Shown in pieces: positions 10,711 to 24,123 of a stretch of DNA of 64,000 nt (its first letter is position 1; each line of letters starts with the position of its first letter). The stretch is from Procambarus clarkii. Lineage: Eukaryota > Arthropoda > Malacostraca > Decapoda > Cambaridae. The translations under genes and the position numbers were made by a program. The notes beneath the pieces are model-generated. The model was not told where the DNA came from. It saw only the letters and a list, made by a program, of their open reading frames with translations, and did no database searches. The stretch is taken from assembly GCF_040958095.1 (NCBI RefSeq), contig NC_091175.1, positions 18,495,195 through 18,559,194 on the forward strand, read 5' to 3'.

Positions 10711-12178
10711 AATATCCTGCTCACACTCCGTTAATATGGGAAGCTGGAAGCGCCGGAAACAAGTGTATTAATATCAATGGTTTACGCTCGGATGGGATTC
10801 GCGAAACAGGATATTCCTCTTAACTAGCGCGACGCACATAATAGCAACCAGTCGCAAAATGGGTTTGTTCTATTCGCTATTAGCACGATGGGAGTTGTCC
10901 ACAGAGTATTGAAGCTCAAGGAAAGAAGGAATTACACAATAATTCAGGTGAAACAATTGTAAATATATAAATAAAATATTTTTGGTTAATATATACGAAT
11001 GTTTTAACCATTCTGTGCATTGTCGCATATTTCCCATTCTTGGGAATATTACCGGAATGTTTCTGCTCTGCTTACACTTACGCGAGTGACAAGCTGCCTT
11101 AGTTAAGTTTCCTGTGACTGCCCGATACACACCAGATTTATTCAGACGCTGAACACCTGCTTGACAAGCTGAAAAACAGTGTTTTTAGGGGGAGAGGTGG
11201 AAAGATGCTGCCCACCACAGTACACAGGTGGGGCAGCCTACACCTTGTGGCCCATCTTTAGCCACAGGTGGAGGAGAGGCCCCACCTTTAATAAAATGTG
11301 GGAGAGTGGCCCACCTCTGGCCTAAGAGTGGTAGTGTCAGCCTTAAGCCAGCGTGGCCATACCATGGCCCCATACCACTCGCTCTCAATATCACCCAAGT
11401 AGCAGTATTAAGCATTATCTTATATCACATATAATATCTCCGTATATAAAACCATATGAGAAACACAAAATAACATTTTGTTTGCGAAATCACAACTGAG
11501 ATTGACGCGGAATAAATACAAGTATAAGAGACAGATGCATAGACTAGTGTCACTTTGGTCTTCTGTGTTCGACTCTGGGTTCTGTTCCCGTGGCCGACTC
11601 AGGCTCCTCGATAACAGAATTTACTTGGGAGAAAAACAAAATATGTCCAGTCAAAGGCCGAGTCGGTTCCGAACACAGGAAACCGATTTTCTTTCGTTGC
11701 AACTGAAGTTAATCGTTGCCCGAGCGACGATTATTCCGAAGGCGGGAAAACTGCAGGTGGCGACTCTCTTTCCTGGATAAAATGGGGTTGAATCCAGTCT
11801 CAAGGAGCATTTGGACTCGTTAAACCCTTACACTCCTCCAATCACCGTGTGCGATTTCCTCCTGTGCTCCAGTTACTCTCTGCATTTATTTCATTTATGA
11901 ATTCTTAATTTTTTTTTAGACACACTGATATGTAGTCCTCTTTAATTGCTGAGAAGTCGACGGGTTAAAGAGGCGTTTGCATTTTCCTGCGGAAGTCGCT
12001 GCTGGAGGCATCAGCCCTGTCTGTCTGTCTGTCTGTCTTTGTGTCTGTCTAAAATGTACTTTTTTGTTTTTAGCTATTTTCTGACTTCGACTGTATCTGT
12101 ATGTGTAAGTATATTGCTTTTGTTTACATGGCTTTTGTGGCATAGTGTATAGCAGGATGAGCATATTTGTCAGTTTGT
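10711..12178. other. No gene recognised
   Basis: Mixed unique sequence. At 11180-11345 a GTGG/CCAC-rich stretch repeats loosely (CCCACCACAG, GCCCACCTC). At 11570-11700 partial inverted matches occur (GGCCGACTC / GAGTCGG). Short (CTGT)n lies at 12018-12040. No ORF shows a recognisable protein. Confidence 0.45.
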
Positions 12179-12814
<636 letters not shown>

Positions 12815-13162
12815 GCCCGAATTTCAGAACTGAATTAATCCGCTTTGAAACTGAAATCCGATCAACCGGTTGGCAGATGGATAAAATAGGGGGGTTTCTG
12901 CGTTTTACATATAATGATATTAATATATCATTATATATAAAACGCAGAAATCCCCCCTTTTATATATAAACCCGTTTTATATATAATGATATTAATACAC
13001 ATTATATATTGGATAAAATAGGGGGGTTTCTGCGTTTTATATATAATGATATTAATATATCATTATATATAAAACGCAGAAACCCCCCTATTTTATCCAT
13101 CTGCCAACCGGTTGATCGGATTTCAGTTTCAAAGCGGATTAATTCAGTTCTGAAATTCGGGC
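12815..13162. mobile_element. Foldback element with nested hairpins
   Basis: The outer arms start GCCCGAATTTCAGAACTGAA and end with its reverse complement. They are about 75 bp and essentially perfect, continuing through CCGGTTGGCAGATGGATAAAA. Inside, a second hairpin (GTTTCTGCGTTTTAYATATAATG ... its complement) is present twice in tandem. There is no ORF. This is a non-autonomous, MITE-like foldback element. Confidence 0.8.
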
Positions 13163-13667
13163 AACTGAGTTTGGGCTCAAAGCCCAGCTCCTGTGCTCAA
13201 ACTTGCTGGTATTATGAAGAGTGTAAAGAAAACGTGAAGTATGTTGTTTAAAGAACATATATTATACTGTATATTGTCGGAAGGTGGGAAGAGGCGTGGG
13301 GGGGGGGACTTTGACAAAACGCTGGGATGGTGTCCCCGTCGAGGCCACTGGAGATAGTAACAGGTAAATTCAGGTAATGTGCGTTAAAACTTCCTCGCTA
13401 GCTCAAATTCTATAAAAATAGACAAGATTTTTAAAGCGAATGTCTAATATAACCGGGCTTGTTCTACTTGAACATTACCGCGTGTGGCTGGTAGGATTTA
13501 ATAAATAATTTATTGCGTTTGCAAAAAAAAATATTATTTTATATGAAAGAAAACTGGTAATTCAAATTATTTTTTCTGCTTACTGCCGCCAGCGCTGAAA
13601 ATATCACCAATACAGTGGCCTGCACGTATTTTAATTCATGAGTATATCCAGTCTGATTGATTTTGTT
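13163..13667. other. No gene recognised
   Basis: Unique AT-rich sequence with a G-run at 13298-13308. CCCCGTCGAGGCCACTGGAG at 13334-13355 resembles a common decapod repeat fragment (from memory). Confidence 0.4.
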
Positions 13668-13975
13668 GGGGGTCTGGTAGAGGAGTGGACAGAGCGCAGG
13701 ACTCGTAATCCTGTGGCCCGGGTTCGATTCCCAGACTAGGCGAAAACAAATGGGCAGAGTTTCTTTCACCCTGATGCTAATGTTTATTTAGCAGTAAATA
13801 GGTACCTGGGAGTTAGACAGCTGTTACGGGCTGCTTCCTGGGTGTGTGTGTGTGGGGGGGGGGGGAAATTGTTAGTAGTTAGTTACAGTTGATTGATTGA
13901 CACTTGAGAGGCGGGCCGAAAGAGCAGAGCTCAACCCCCGCAAGCATAACTAGGTGAATACAACTAAGTGAATAC
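13668..13975 (+). mobile_element. tRNA-headed SINE, LINE-type tail, most complete copy
   Basis: The head at 13668-13742 has a foldable anticodon arm CAGGACTCGTAATCCTG (loop CTCGTAA, anticodon CGT) and B box GGGTTCGATTCCC, suggesting a tRNA-Thr origin. The body follows (GTTTCTTTCACCCTGATGC, CAGTAAATAGGTACCTGGGAG, GACAGCTGTTACGGGCTGC), then a short (GT)n/G-run. The tail is AGAGGCGGGCCGAAAGAGC ... CCCCCGCAAGCATAACTAGG and ends with two AACTARGTGAATAC repeats. The tail is the LINE 3' end. Confidence 0.87.
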
Positions 13976-14149
13976 AGATGTTTCATCAACCAAGTGAGTA
14001 TATCAAGCCTGACTCACAGGTGTATAGTCACATCAACCATGTGAGTATACCCGTCCCAAACCAGAGGTGCTTCAACATACCCCAAGTTATAGGAAACGCA
14101 TACCTGTTGCAAAATTACATGGTTACACAGAGTATCCAAGAGAGATAAA

Positions 14150-14751
<602 letters not shown>

Positions 14752-14769
14752 AACACACACACACGCACG

Positions 14770-14862
<93 letters not shown>
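14752..14862. repeat. (CA)n microsatellite
   Basis: About 50 CA dinucleotides, interrupted near 14764-14775. The 5' end of the adjacent LINE copy abuts it directly. Confidence 0.97.
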
Positions 14863-14864
<2 letters not shown>

Positions 14865-15519
14865 CCGAACCTGTCCCCAGAGGCCCACATCAAAAGAATA
14901 TCATCAGCGGCATATGCTAGACTGGCCAACATAAGAACTGCCTTCAGAAACTTGTGTAAGGAATCTTTCAGAACCCTGTATACCACTTATGTAAGACCAA
15001 TCCTGGAGTATGCAGCTCCAGCCTGGAGTCCATACCTAGTTAAACACAAGACAAAGTTAGAGAAGATTCAGCGGTATGCCACCAGGCTCGTCCCGGAACT
15101 GAGAGGATTGAGCTACGAGGAAAGGCTAAAGGAGCTGAACCTCACATCCCTGGAAAACAGAAGAGTAAGGGGAGACATGATAACCACCTACAAAATTCTC
15201 AGGGGAATTGACAGGGTGGACAAAGACAAACTCTTCAGCACGGGTGGGACACGAACAAGGGGACACAGGTGGAAACTTAGTACCCAGATGAGCCACAGAG
15301 ACGTTAGAAAGAATTTTTTCAGTGTCAGAGTAGTTAATAAATGGAATGCACTAGGAAGTGATGTGGTGGAGGCTGACTCCATACACAGTTTCAAATGTAG
15401 GTATGATAGAGCCCAGTAGGCTCAGGAATCTGTACACCAGTTGATTGACAGTTGAGAGGCGGGACCAAAGAGCCAAAGCTCAACCCCCGCAAGCACAATT
15501 AGGTGAGTACAATTAGGTG
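14863..15519 (+). mobile_element. 5'-truncated CR1/L2-like LINE, copy 1
   Basis: One open frame from the (CA)n to the stop at 15419 covers the C-terminal part of the LINE polyprotein, downstream of the reverse transcriptase core. It begins NLSPEAHIKRI, passes LYTTYVRPILEYAAPAWSP (thumb region) and LVPELRGLSYEERL, and ends NKWNALGSDVV ... SFKCRYDRAQ. No stop or frameshift interrupts this part, so the copy is young. The 3' UTR holds GAGAGGCGGGACCAAAGAGC and CCCCCGCAAGCACAATTAGG, and ends in a duplicated AATTAGGTGAGTAC. The endonuclease and catalytic RT motifs are absent because of the 5' truncation. The clade name rests on the C-terminal pattern only. Confidence 0.85.
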
Positions 15520-15968
15520 AGTACTCCACCCCCACAATATAATCCTCATAATGAACTAATCCACGGCAGGATTAAGACCTCACTAAGTATATGTGATACC
15601 TTTAGTCTTGAACCTTACCTGAAAAAACGTCTTAATAAATCCCTCTAGTCAACTATAGAACGACCTTCACCTTAACATTTACCCATCACAAGGTATCCAT
15701 TCAAGTGTTTCAATAGTCAAATGTTAATCTATTTCCTTTCTAATAATTTTCTGGAGTACTAGAGCCTAGTCCTCTCCCCTCTGATGAAGCCTAGAGCTCC
15801 CATCTCCCCTCTGACGAAGCCCTAGGGGCTCCGTTTCCCTTTCTGATGAAGCACTGGAGACCATTCGCTCCCTCTGATGGAATATCGGATACCCGGATCG
15901 CGTTGATGGGACAAGCAAGCCTCTGTGTTGCTTTGATGGAATATTGGAGCTTCCAGTCTGTATCTTGA
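15520..15968. other. Degenerate tandem sequence, no gene
   Basis: From 15775 to 15955, CTCTGATGAAGC, CTCTGACGAAGCC, TTTGATGGAATATTGGAG and similar motifs recur about every 35-50 bp, indicating an old tandem array. The rest is unique. Confidence 0.55.
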
Positions 15969-16064
15969 ATTACCACTGTGGTACCAAATCACCCCTGTGG
16001 TACCAAATCACCCCTGTGGTACCAAATCACCCCTGTGGTACCAAATCACCCCTGTGGTACCAAA
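15969..16064. repeat. 19-bp tandem repeat, five copies
   Basis: Five near-perfect copies of TGTGGTACCAAATCACCCC. The GGTACC core makes each unit locally palindromic. Confidence 0.95.
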
Positions 16065-16269
16065 TGGGCGTCAGATCCACCTCGAGATTCGATCCATATT
16101 ACAATAACAATTCTTTTATATTTTTTCTTACGAACACATCACGAATTTGCACACTTGCTTATCCCAGTCTTGGTGTTTTTCACTAGTAACCTCTTAGAGT
16201 AGTTTGTTGGGAAATGTGTCTTAGATGTAAAGTGGTGAACCTGGTACCTTTGGTTTGGTGTTGGGGTTA

Positions 16270-16612
16270 ATGCCTATCAACCTTTGGAGGGTTATTAAGG
16301 GCTATCAACCTTTGGAGGGTTATTAAGGGCTATCAATCTTTGAAGGTTATTAAGGCCTATCAACCTTTGGAGGTTATTAAAGCCTATCAACCTTTGGAGG
16401 GTTATTAAGTGCTATCAGCCTTTGGAGGGTTATTAAGGCCTATCAATCTTTGAAGGTTATTAAGGCCTATCAACCTTTGGAGGGTTATTAAGGCCTATCA
16501 ACCTTTGGAGGGTTAATAAGGACTATCAAACTTTGGAGGCTTATTAAGGTCTATCAACCTTTGGAGAGTTATTAAGGCCTATCAAACTTTGAAGGGGTTA
16601 TTAAAGCCTATG
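16270..16612. repeat. 28-bp minisatellite
   Basis: About 12 copies of TATCAACCTTTGGAGGGTTATTAAGGCC, with G-run length and single-base variants. Stops in all frames rule out coding. Confidence 0.95.
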
Positions 16613-16860
16613 AAAAGAAGGGGTAATTCAATTGTAAAGATCTCTTGTGCGGCCCCATACAACACTACTTTATCCAAGCTTGGAGTCCTCATCTTCAGAA
16701 GGAGCATATTTGCCTTGAAGAAAGTACATTATAGATAGACAAAAACCATCTCATGACTCACGACTCACGTACCAGGAGAGACCACAGGACTTACACTGCA
16801 AACCAGACATGATAGACCGGATAATATAGACACTTTAAAACACTGAAAAAATAGAGGATA

Positions 16861-16861
<1 letters not shown>

Positions 16862-16931
<70 letters not shown>
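16862..16931. repeat. (TA)n microsatellite
   Basis: About 34 TA dinucleotides. It marks the left limit of the C-rich region leading into the LINE at 18.4 kb. Confidence 0.97.
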
Positions 16932-16934
<3 letters not shown>

Positions 16935-17329
16935 CCTAGCCTCCCCACCCTCTCCCTAGCCTCCCACAGGCCTCGCCAGCCCACCCAGCTACCCTCTCCC
17001 GGCGGCTGACCCGACGACCATCGTCCACCCCACGACCACCGTCACCCCACGCAACCCTACGCCCACCGCTACCCCACGCCCACCGCCAGCCCACGCCCAC
17101 ACACGTCACACGCCCTACGGCTCCCTCACCAGGAAAGGGTGGAAGGACACATGTGGTGAGGTCAAGAGACTGGGTCACCAGTGTGCCAATAAGTGCTTGA
17201 AAAAGATGACCAGTCCTGTGGTGACTGGACCATTGTGAGTATCGTGTTGAGAGCACCACACCCAGTGAGCCAGGACACATTCACCAGTGTTTAGTGTCAA
17301 AAGGAAATTATCCAAGTGTTACGTGCCAC
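16932..17329 (+). other. C-rich leader, possible LINE 5' region
   Basis: Strongly C-rich to 17105 (ACCCCACGACCACCGTCACC), then mixed sequence to 17329. It sits between a (TA)n run and the 26-bp array that leads without a break into the LINE ORF. It may be the 5' UTR of that LINE. This is inferred from position and base composition only. Confidence 0.35.
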
Positions 17330-18185
17330 ATCAACCCTCCCCCCACCCCCTGAGTGTAGTGCCTCCCCCCACCCCCTGAGTGTAGTGCCTCCCCCCACCC
17401 CCTGAGTGTAGTGCCTCCCCCCACCCCCTGAGTGTAGTGCCTCCCCCCACCCCCTGAGTGTAGTGCCTCCCCCCACCCCCTGAGTGTAGTGCCTCCCCCC
17501 ACCCCCTGAGTGTAGTGCCTCCCCCCACCCCCTGAGTGTAGTGCCTCCCCCCGCCCCCTGAGTGTAGTGCCTCCCCCCACCCCCTGAGTGTAGTGCCTCC
17601 CCCCACCCCCTGAGTGTAGTGCCTCCCCCCACCCCCTGAGTGTAGTGCCTCCCCCCACCCCCTGAGTGTAGTGCCTCCCCCCACCCCCTGAGTGTAGTGC
17701 CTCCCCCCACCCCCTGAGTGTAGTGCCTCCCCCCGCCCCCTGAGTGTAGTGCCTCCCCCCACCCCCTGAGTGTAGTGCCTCCCCCCACCCCCTGAGTGTA
17801 GTGCCTCCCCCCCAGTGAGTGTAGTGTCTAACCCCACCCCCTGAGTGTAGTGCCTCCCCCCCACCCCCTGAGTGTAGTGCCTCCCCCCACCCCCTGAGTG
17901 TAGTGCCTCCCCCCACCCCCTGAGTGTAGTGCCTCCCCCCGCCCCCTGAGTGTAGTGCCTCCCCCCACCCCCTGAGTGTAGTGCCTCCCCCCACCCCCTG
18001 AGTGTAGTGCCTCCCCCCCAGTGAGTGTAGTGTCTAACCCCACCCCCTGAGTGTAGTGCCTCCCCCCCACCCCCTGAGTGTAGTGCCTCCCCCCCACCCC
18101 CTGAGTGTAGTGCCTCCCCCCACCCCCTGAGTGTAGTGCCTCCCCCCCAGTGAGTGTAGTGTCTCCCGCTCGCCCACTCCACTTG
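17330..18185 (+). repeat. 26-bp C-rich minisatellite upstream of LINE ORF
   Basis: About 33 copies of CCCCCCACCCCCTGAGTGTAGTGCCT. Two variant units (CCCCCCAGTGAGTGTAGTGTCTAA at about 17805-17835 and 18010-18040) mark a duplicated block of roughly 205 bp. The minus strand carries G5TG6 in every unit, so G-quadruplexes are likely. A 26-bp unit is not a multiple of three, and the minus-strand ORFs of up to 390 codons arise only because no frame contains a stop. Confidence 0.95.
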
Positions 18186-18465
18186 TGTAGTGTCTCCCCC
18201 CCCCCCCCTCCGGGTGGTGCAGTGTCTTCCGCTCCCCCGCCCCCACCTCCCACGACCAGGTGGTCGCGCCTTCCCCTCCCCGGCCCCCCTCCCAGACCGG
18301 GCCAGCGCGCAGCCTCCCAACCCCCACCCACCACCTCCACGAGCCCACCCACCCCAGACATCTGCCCAGACATGACGCATAGTATAGGGGACAACCTCGT
18401 CCCCCCCAGCCAGGAGGGAGAGACAAATACTCCAGTGCAAGGTGACATTCACTTTACCTAAGGGG

Positions 18466-21418
18466 ATGGCAGAAGAAGCCGCTACCAGCCAGCTCACCCC
18501 TCCCGAAGCCAATCAAAGGAGAGGCACATGCAGTGGTTGTGGGAACAACGTCAGCATCAACTCTGTCTCCAGAGTCATACGCCAGCATGGTGACTGTCCT
18601 GGGTCAGGGAGGCCTCCCGTGGGAGGAGGCAGCACTCAGGAGCCTGTTGCACCAGTACAAATCGCAACAGATTACATTGCAACAGACGACCTGCTAGAGG
18701 CAATTAAAGCAACGTCAACCAGGACACTCACCCACATCCCAAAGGCCTCTCGCCCTTTTGCTGCAGGGAAATACACGGACCTCATCGCAAAAGTCAACAG
18801 AGGGTCAAATAACCTTGATGCACCTGATACCATCAAAGCCTGGCACAATCTGTTACTTTTTGGCAATGCATGCTTAGGTGTACCAGACAGAGGAGGCAAG
18901 ACACTGGCCTCATCCGTCAATAAAGCAATTAGGGATTTTCCTAGGACTGACAACCTAGTCCGCCTCCCCAAACACACCAAACACCGCCGAGGCAGACCAA
19001 GTACGACAATCAGCGACAACAGAAAATTAGGTACCCAAGTCAGCAAGAAAATTGAAGAGGGCAATACAGTCGGGGCACTCAGGGTGATCACAAGTGAGGA
19101 CAAAATTTTGCCCAGGGATGAAACCACAGCCCAAGCACTGAGAGAAAAACACCCCCTCAGGGCCGTAGGTGGACCTCCCCCACAGGTCAGGCTCGCCCCT
19201 AACCAGGAACCTCTCGTCCTCCGGGAGTCAGAGGTTTATAAAGCTATCGTTTCATTTCCCCCGGGCTCCTCAGGAAGCTACACGGGGGTAAGACCTCAAC
19301 ATGTGAAGGAAATGGTGAACCCTGTTCTTGGCCCAGCTGCAGAGGCGCTCCTGACAGAAATCACAACGTTTGTCAACAACTGCCTCGCCGGGTTAATCCC
19401 TGATGAAATCAAACCATTCTTCTTTGGTGCATCCCTATGTGCCCTCAAAAAGAAGGGGGGAGGGATCAGACCCATTGCCGTTGGTAATACCCTTCGCCTC
19501 CTAGTTGCAAGGGCTGCTGTCAAAAGTATCCGAACGGAAGCAGCCACCATGCTGCAACCCAACCAGCTGGGGTTTGGAGTCCCCCAAGGCTGTGAAGCAG
19601 CGGCTCATGCTGCACGAGCCTACATTAGCTCTCTTACTGAAGACCAGGCAGTAGTAAAATTAGATTTTAAAAACGCTTTCAACTCGGTCAAAAGGGAAGC
19701 AATCCTCACTGCAGTCCAGGAACATTGCCCAAGCATTCTCCCGTTTGTGTCAGCAGGCTACAGCAAAGACTCAACCCTCCTGTTTGGCAAACATGAAGTC
19801 ACCTCAGCAGAGGGAATTCAACAGGGTGACCCACTTGCACCGTTCCTCTTTTGCATAGCGGTTCGAGAAATTACAACCAGACTGTCCAGCGAGCTCAACA
19901 TCTGGTTCCTGGATGATGGCACTCTGGCAGGCACACAAGATTCCCTGCTAGAAGACTTACAGCTGGTGAAGACACGGGGGGAGTCCATGGGTCTCGTTCT
20001 TAGCCCCTCCAAGTGCGAAATTATTGCATCTAGTGAAGTAATCATTAGAGCAGTGAAATCAGTTCTACCAGAAGCCTCAGTCGTTAAACCTACCGACAGC
20101 ACACTACTCGGAGCACCTCTGGGCCACAATGCCATTGCTGCAGTCCTTGACGAAAAGTTTAGAGACCTAAAGAGGATGGAAGAGAGAATTGGGGACTTGG
20201 ACTCCCACGATGCCCTCTACCTTCTCACAAAGTGCCTTACCTTGCCCAGGCTAACATACTTCTTAAGGTGTGCACCAACTTTTGGCAACCCACTTCTAAA
20301 TCAATATGATGAGCTCCTCAGGTCAATATTCAGGAAGGCGCTCAACCTAGATTTAGATGACAGTCAGTGGGACTAAGCAACACTACCAGTGAGATTTGGA
20401 GGGATAGGCATACGAAAGGCAACTGAGGTAGCACTTCCAGCATTCTTATCCTCATGTACAGCAGCCAACGAATTGGTAGGGCAGATCCTACCAGAGCGTA
20501 TGAGAGAGACAGCGGGAACTCATGATCAAACGTTCATCGAAGCAGCCAGACAATGGGACACCATTGCACACCCTCAACCCCGACCACAAGTCCCAAAAGA
20601 CCACAAGCAGGCCCACTGGGATAGCCCCATAATGGAAAAGACTGTCACAGCAATGATTGACAACGCTGATGCTGAAAACAAAGCCCGCCTCCTAGCGGTA
20701 ACAGCACCCCACGCCGGGGATTTTTTATTTGCTGTGCCCAATGCAGCCCTGGGAACTCGCCTCAGTCATGACGCTCTCCGCATTGGAGTTGCCCTTCGCC
20801 TTGCCGCCCCCATCCTCACCGAACATAGGTGCATCTGCGGAACTGCGATGGCAGACCAATATGGTCGTCATGGTCTGGTATGTCGTAAATCACAGGGTAA
20901 AATTGCAAGACATGAAGAAGTCAACGACATCATCAAGAGGAGCCTCGCCACAGCCCGCTGCCCGGCACAAAGAGGAACCACACTTATCCAGACCTAACGA
21001 CCCTCAGAAGCGCCCTGATGGGGTCACCTTGCTACCTTGGAAGGATGGTAAGCAAGTGGTATGGGATTACACGTGCGCTGCCACACTGGCCAGTACCTAC
21101 CTCCACTACAGCACACGTGAAAGCGGTGGTGCTGCTTCTTTCAGGGAATCGCAGAAAATTATTAAATACAGAGGTCTAGCACACTGCTACAGCTTTGTTC
21201 CGATCGGCTCGGAGACCCTCGGTTCGTGGGGAAAATGTGCATTGAAGTTCCTGAAGGAATTGGGGGACAAATTGATCAGCGCTACAAAAGACCAGAGAGC
21301 AAAAAGTTTCTTGTTCCAGCGCCTCAGTGTTGCGATTCAGAGGGGAAATGCCTGTTGCGTCTTGGGCACTAGTCCAACTTCAGAGGAATTCGAAGAAGTG
21401 TTTGACTTGCAACAATGA
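18466..21418 (+). pseudogene. RLE-type (R2/NeSL-like) LINE polyprotein, two breaks
   Basis: The first ATG is at 18466. An N-terminal zinc finger is visible (CSGCGNN ... RQHGDC, C22-C25-H41-C44). The reverse transcriptase follows: GGIRPIAVGNTLRL, then NQLGFGVPQGCEAA, VKLDFKNAFNSV (first catalytic Asp), GIQQGDPLAPFLF, and WFLDDGTLAG near 19900-19930 (the DD pair). A C-terminal CxC...HxxxxC knuckle (RCICGTAM ... RHGLVC, about 20830-20885) precedes a restriction-like endonuclease motif (KRPDGVTLLPW ... VVWDYTC, 21005-21075). The frame has one stop (TAA at 20374, probably from CAA) and one frameshift near 20970, after which the end reads through to 21418. Nearly full length and young. The clade is inferred from the zinc finger and RPD-WD endonuclease pattern. 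Confidence 0.82.
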
Positions 21419-21572
21419 TCGAACCCGTCTGTGACATTCATCAATGTTTCCCATTGTTGTGTTTTTCAAGAGATCCATAACCTTTAAGCACCTTTTTGCA
21501 TTATTATTTTTGTATCAACCCATGTATATCTTGTAACCATCAAATGCATAATAAAGCACAAAAAATATTCAA
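21419..21572 (+). other. 3' UTR of the RLE-type LINE
   Basis: Short AT-rich tail after the LINE stop, containing AATAAA at about 21550 and an A-rich end (GCACAAAAAATATTC). It is consistent with the element's own polyadenylated 3' end. Confidence 0.55.
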
Positions 21573-21709
21573 GGAAGGGGGTGGTAGGAGAAAAGCACAC
21601 AGAAACTGTATTGGAGGGGATCTAAACATTCCCTCTAATGCGTTATGCGTGGTTTCCTCCGAGGCTATGGGTCCCCCTTCTTCCAGCTAGAGGTGGTACT
21701 CCCTTCCCC

Positions 21710-22206
<497 letters not shown>

Positions 22207-22238
22207 GCATATATGCCTGGAGACCGTTCAGGCTTGTT

Positions 22239-22343
<105 letters not shown>

Positions 22344-22489
22344 AACATGAGAGCGTGACTTGTTTGGAGTAAATGGCTTGCCAGGTCTGAAAATTTTCTC
22401 CAGATTCATTACCCAAGGAAGAAGACATTTTCCTCTCCTCCTTCACCCTGACTACCATATTTACATGACTGTCCGCTGGTGAGAGCGGA

Positions 22490-22625
22490 CAGGTGTGTGT
22501 GTGGGGGGGGGGGGGAGAATGTGCGTGCTTGAGAGCATGTGTTGACAGGTGTGTGTGTTGGGGAGGGGGGGAGAACGTGGGTGCTTGAGAGCATGTGTTG
22601 ACAGGTGTGTGTGGGGAGGAGAAAA
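22490..22625. repeat. Short G-rich tandem repeat, about 55 bp
   Basis: Two and a half copies of a unit containing GACAGGTGTGTGTG, a G-run, and GTGCTTGAGAGCATGTGTT. Confidence 0.85.
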
Positions 22626-22699
22626 CATGTTTCTGAGGGAACGACGCCACATATTATACAAGATGTAAACAAACACCCTCCCTCCCTCCCCGGCTGACG

Positions 22700-22860
22700 T
22701 CTCTCTTAGCACTCACTTAAATCACATGGAAATTTGTTTGTAAATAACACGTAAATTTGATTGTAAATCACATTTGCCTTGGAGAATTTGTCTTGCAAAT
22801 TTGATTGCAAATCACATGTAAATTTGATTGTAAATCATATGTAAATCAAATTAAACATGC
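22700..22860. repeat. Degenerate AT-rich tandem repeat
   Basis: About seven loose copies of TAAATTTGATTGTAAATCACATG. Confidence 0.7.
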
Positions 22861-22997
22861 TTAATTTGAATGAATGAGTAGGCACAATTTTCAAACAGTT
22901 TATCCAACTTGCCTTAACCGATTCTATAACACCATCAAGCTTCATTATATACAAATTATGTTACTTTTTCTTAAGTAGCTTTATATTTCATTTCCTT

Positions 22998-23075
22998 GGA
23001 TCATTTGGAGATTCAGTTCATCTCAAGATCTCAAACATACAAGACTGTTGTTCTACCAGCTAAGCCATGGATGGT
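22998..23075 (-). mobile_element. tRNA-like fragment
   Basis: The minus strand reads CATGGCTTAGCTGGTAGAAC, an A-box-like sequence, followed by TTGAGATC where a B box would lie. It is too diverged at the 3' side to be a functional tRNA and is probably a SINE head. Confidence 0.4.
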
Positions 23076-23284
23076 CACAATAGGGAAGGCGCTCTAACTG
23101 GTATCTCTAACTCTAAGGAAGGAACACCTAACTGGTACTCAACTGAGATATAAATCTTCCTTGGAGCTAAGGTTATAACGTCCTGAAGCAATGAAAGTGA
23201 AACTTGTCAGCATCTCCCTGAGAGCTTTGTTCACTAAAATAGAGATGTATATCCCTGGATATACAGTACATATATTGGATATGC

Positions 23285-23365
23285 AAACGAATCGAACCCG
23301 CGTCCCCTGAACTAGTACTGGTGTCTGGGTAGTCCAGGCACGAGGGTTCGATCTCATCGTATCCT
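23285..23365. mobile_element. Two opposed tRNA-like B boxes
   Basis: GAATCGAACCCGCGTCCCC (B box on the minus strand) and CACGAGGGTTCGATCTCAT (plus strand) face each other 50 bp apart. They are probably remnants of two SINE heads. Confidence 0.4.
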
Positions 23366-23569
23366 AGCGATATTCTCTCAGTAAGAATAGCATTGGGAGG
23401 TCACCAGGGTCACGAAGGTCAAGGTGATTACCCCTGCCTGCTAATCAGCTGGTGCTCAAGAGGATGTTAATATGTTCGTTGTTTACATTACTATGAAGTG
23501 GTCGTCTTTGCCTAAGAACAACGCCTTGATGTAAACAGTTTACCAACTTATCTGCAAGAGGCCAGATTC

Positions 23570-23817
23570 ACGAAGCAGTTACGCAAGCACTTACGAACGT
23601 GCTACATCTTTCCCTCAATCTTTGACGGCTTTGGTTACATTTATTAAACAGTTTACAAGCATGAAAACTTGCCAATCAACTGTTGTTATTGTTATAAACA
23701 GCCCCCTGGTGCTTCGGAGCTCATTAACTGTTTAATAATTGTAAACAAAGCCGCCAAAGATTGAGAAAAGATGTACAGGTTCGTAAGTGCTTGCGTAACT
23801 GCTTCGTGAATCTGGCC
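23570..23817. mobile_element. MITE with 39-bp terminal inverted repeats
   Basis: The left end GGCCAGATTCACGAAGCAGT is mirrored by ACTGCTTCGTGAATCTGGCC at the right end. The inner arms continue through TTACGCAAGCACTTACGAAC, and a second internal pairing follows (TCAATCTTTGACGGCTTTG / CAAAGCCGCCAAAGATTGA). At 248 bp and non-coding, it is a family I recall as abundant in decapods. Confidence 0.85.
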
Positions 23818-24123
23818 CCGGTTACTTAATCTCTTCATTGGAGGAGTAATTCCTTTATGGAGAAAGGTAAGTGGGATTAGGATATTCTCCTCCCCTTAGC
23901 GTGGGTGAGGATAATAGAGAAGGCAATAGATTACGAGGGTGAACACCAAGAACACAAGCAAAACGTTATCTACACTTAAATTGGCTTGTATATGTCAATT
24001 AAGGGAAGCTCGTTCACTTTCAAGACAAATTGGTTCTATACGTTAATTTTATCCCTGAAATAACACCTCTTTCCTTCCTTACTATAAACACAGGTTTGTA
24101 CAATAGGGACTCCAGATAGCACC

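Noticed and set aside
13668-13742. Functional tRNA-Thr(CGT) gene
   Set aside because: The anticodon arm and B box are good, but the acceptor stem does not pair convincingly and the sequence continues into a SINE body shared with several copies.
17297-18512. Minus-strand ORFs of up to 393 codons, glycine/His-rich
   Set aside because: They are produced by the 26-bp C-rich array cycling through frames. They overlap the LINE leader on the other strand and contain no recognisable domain.
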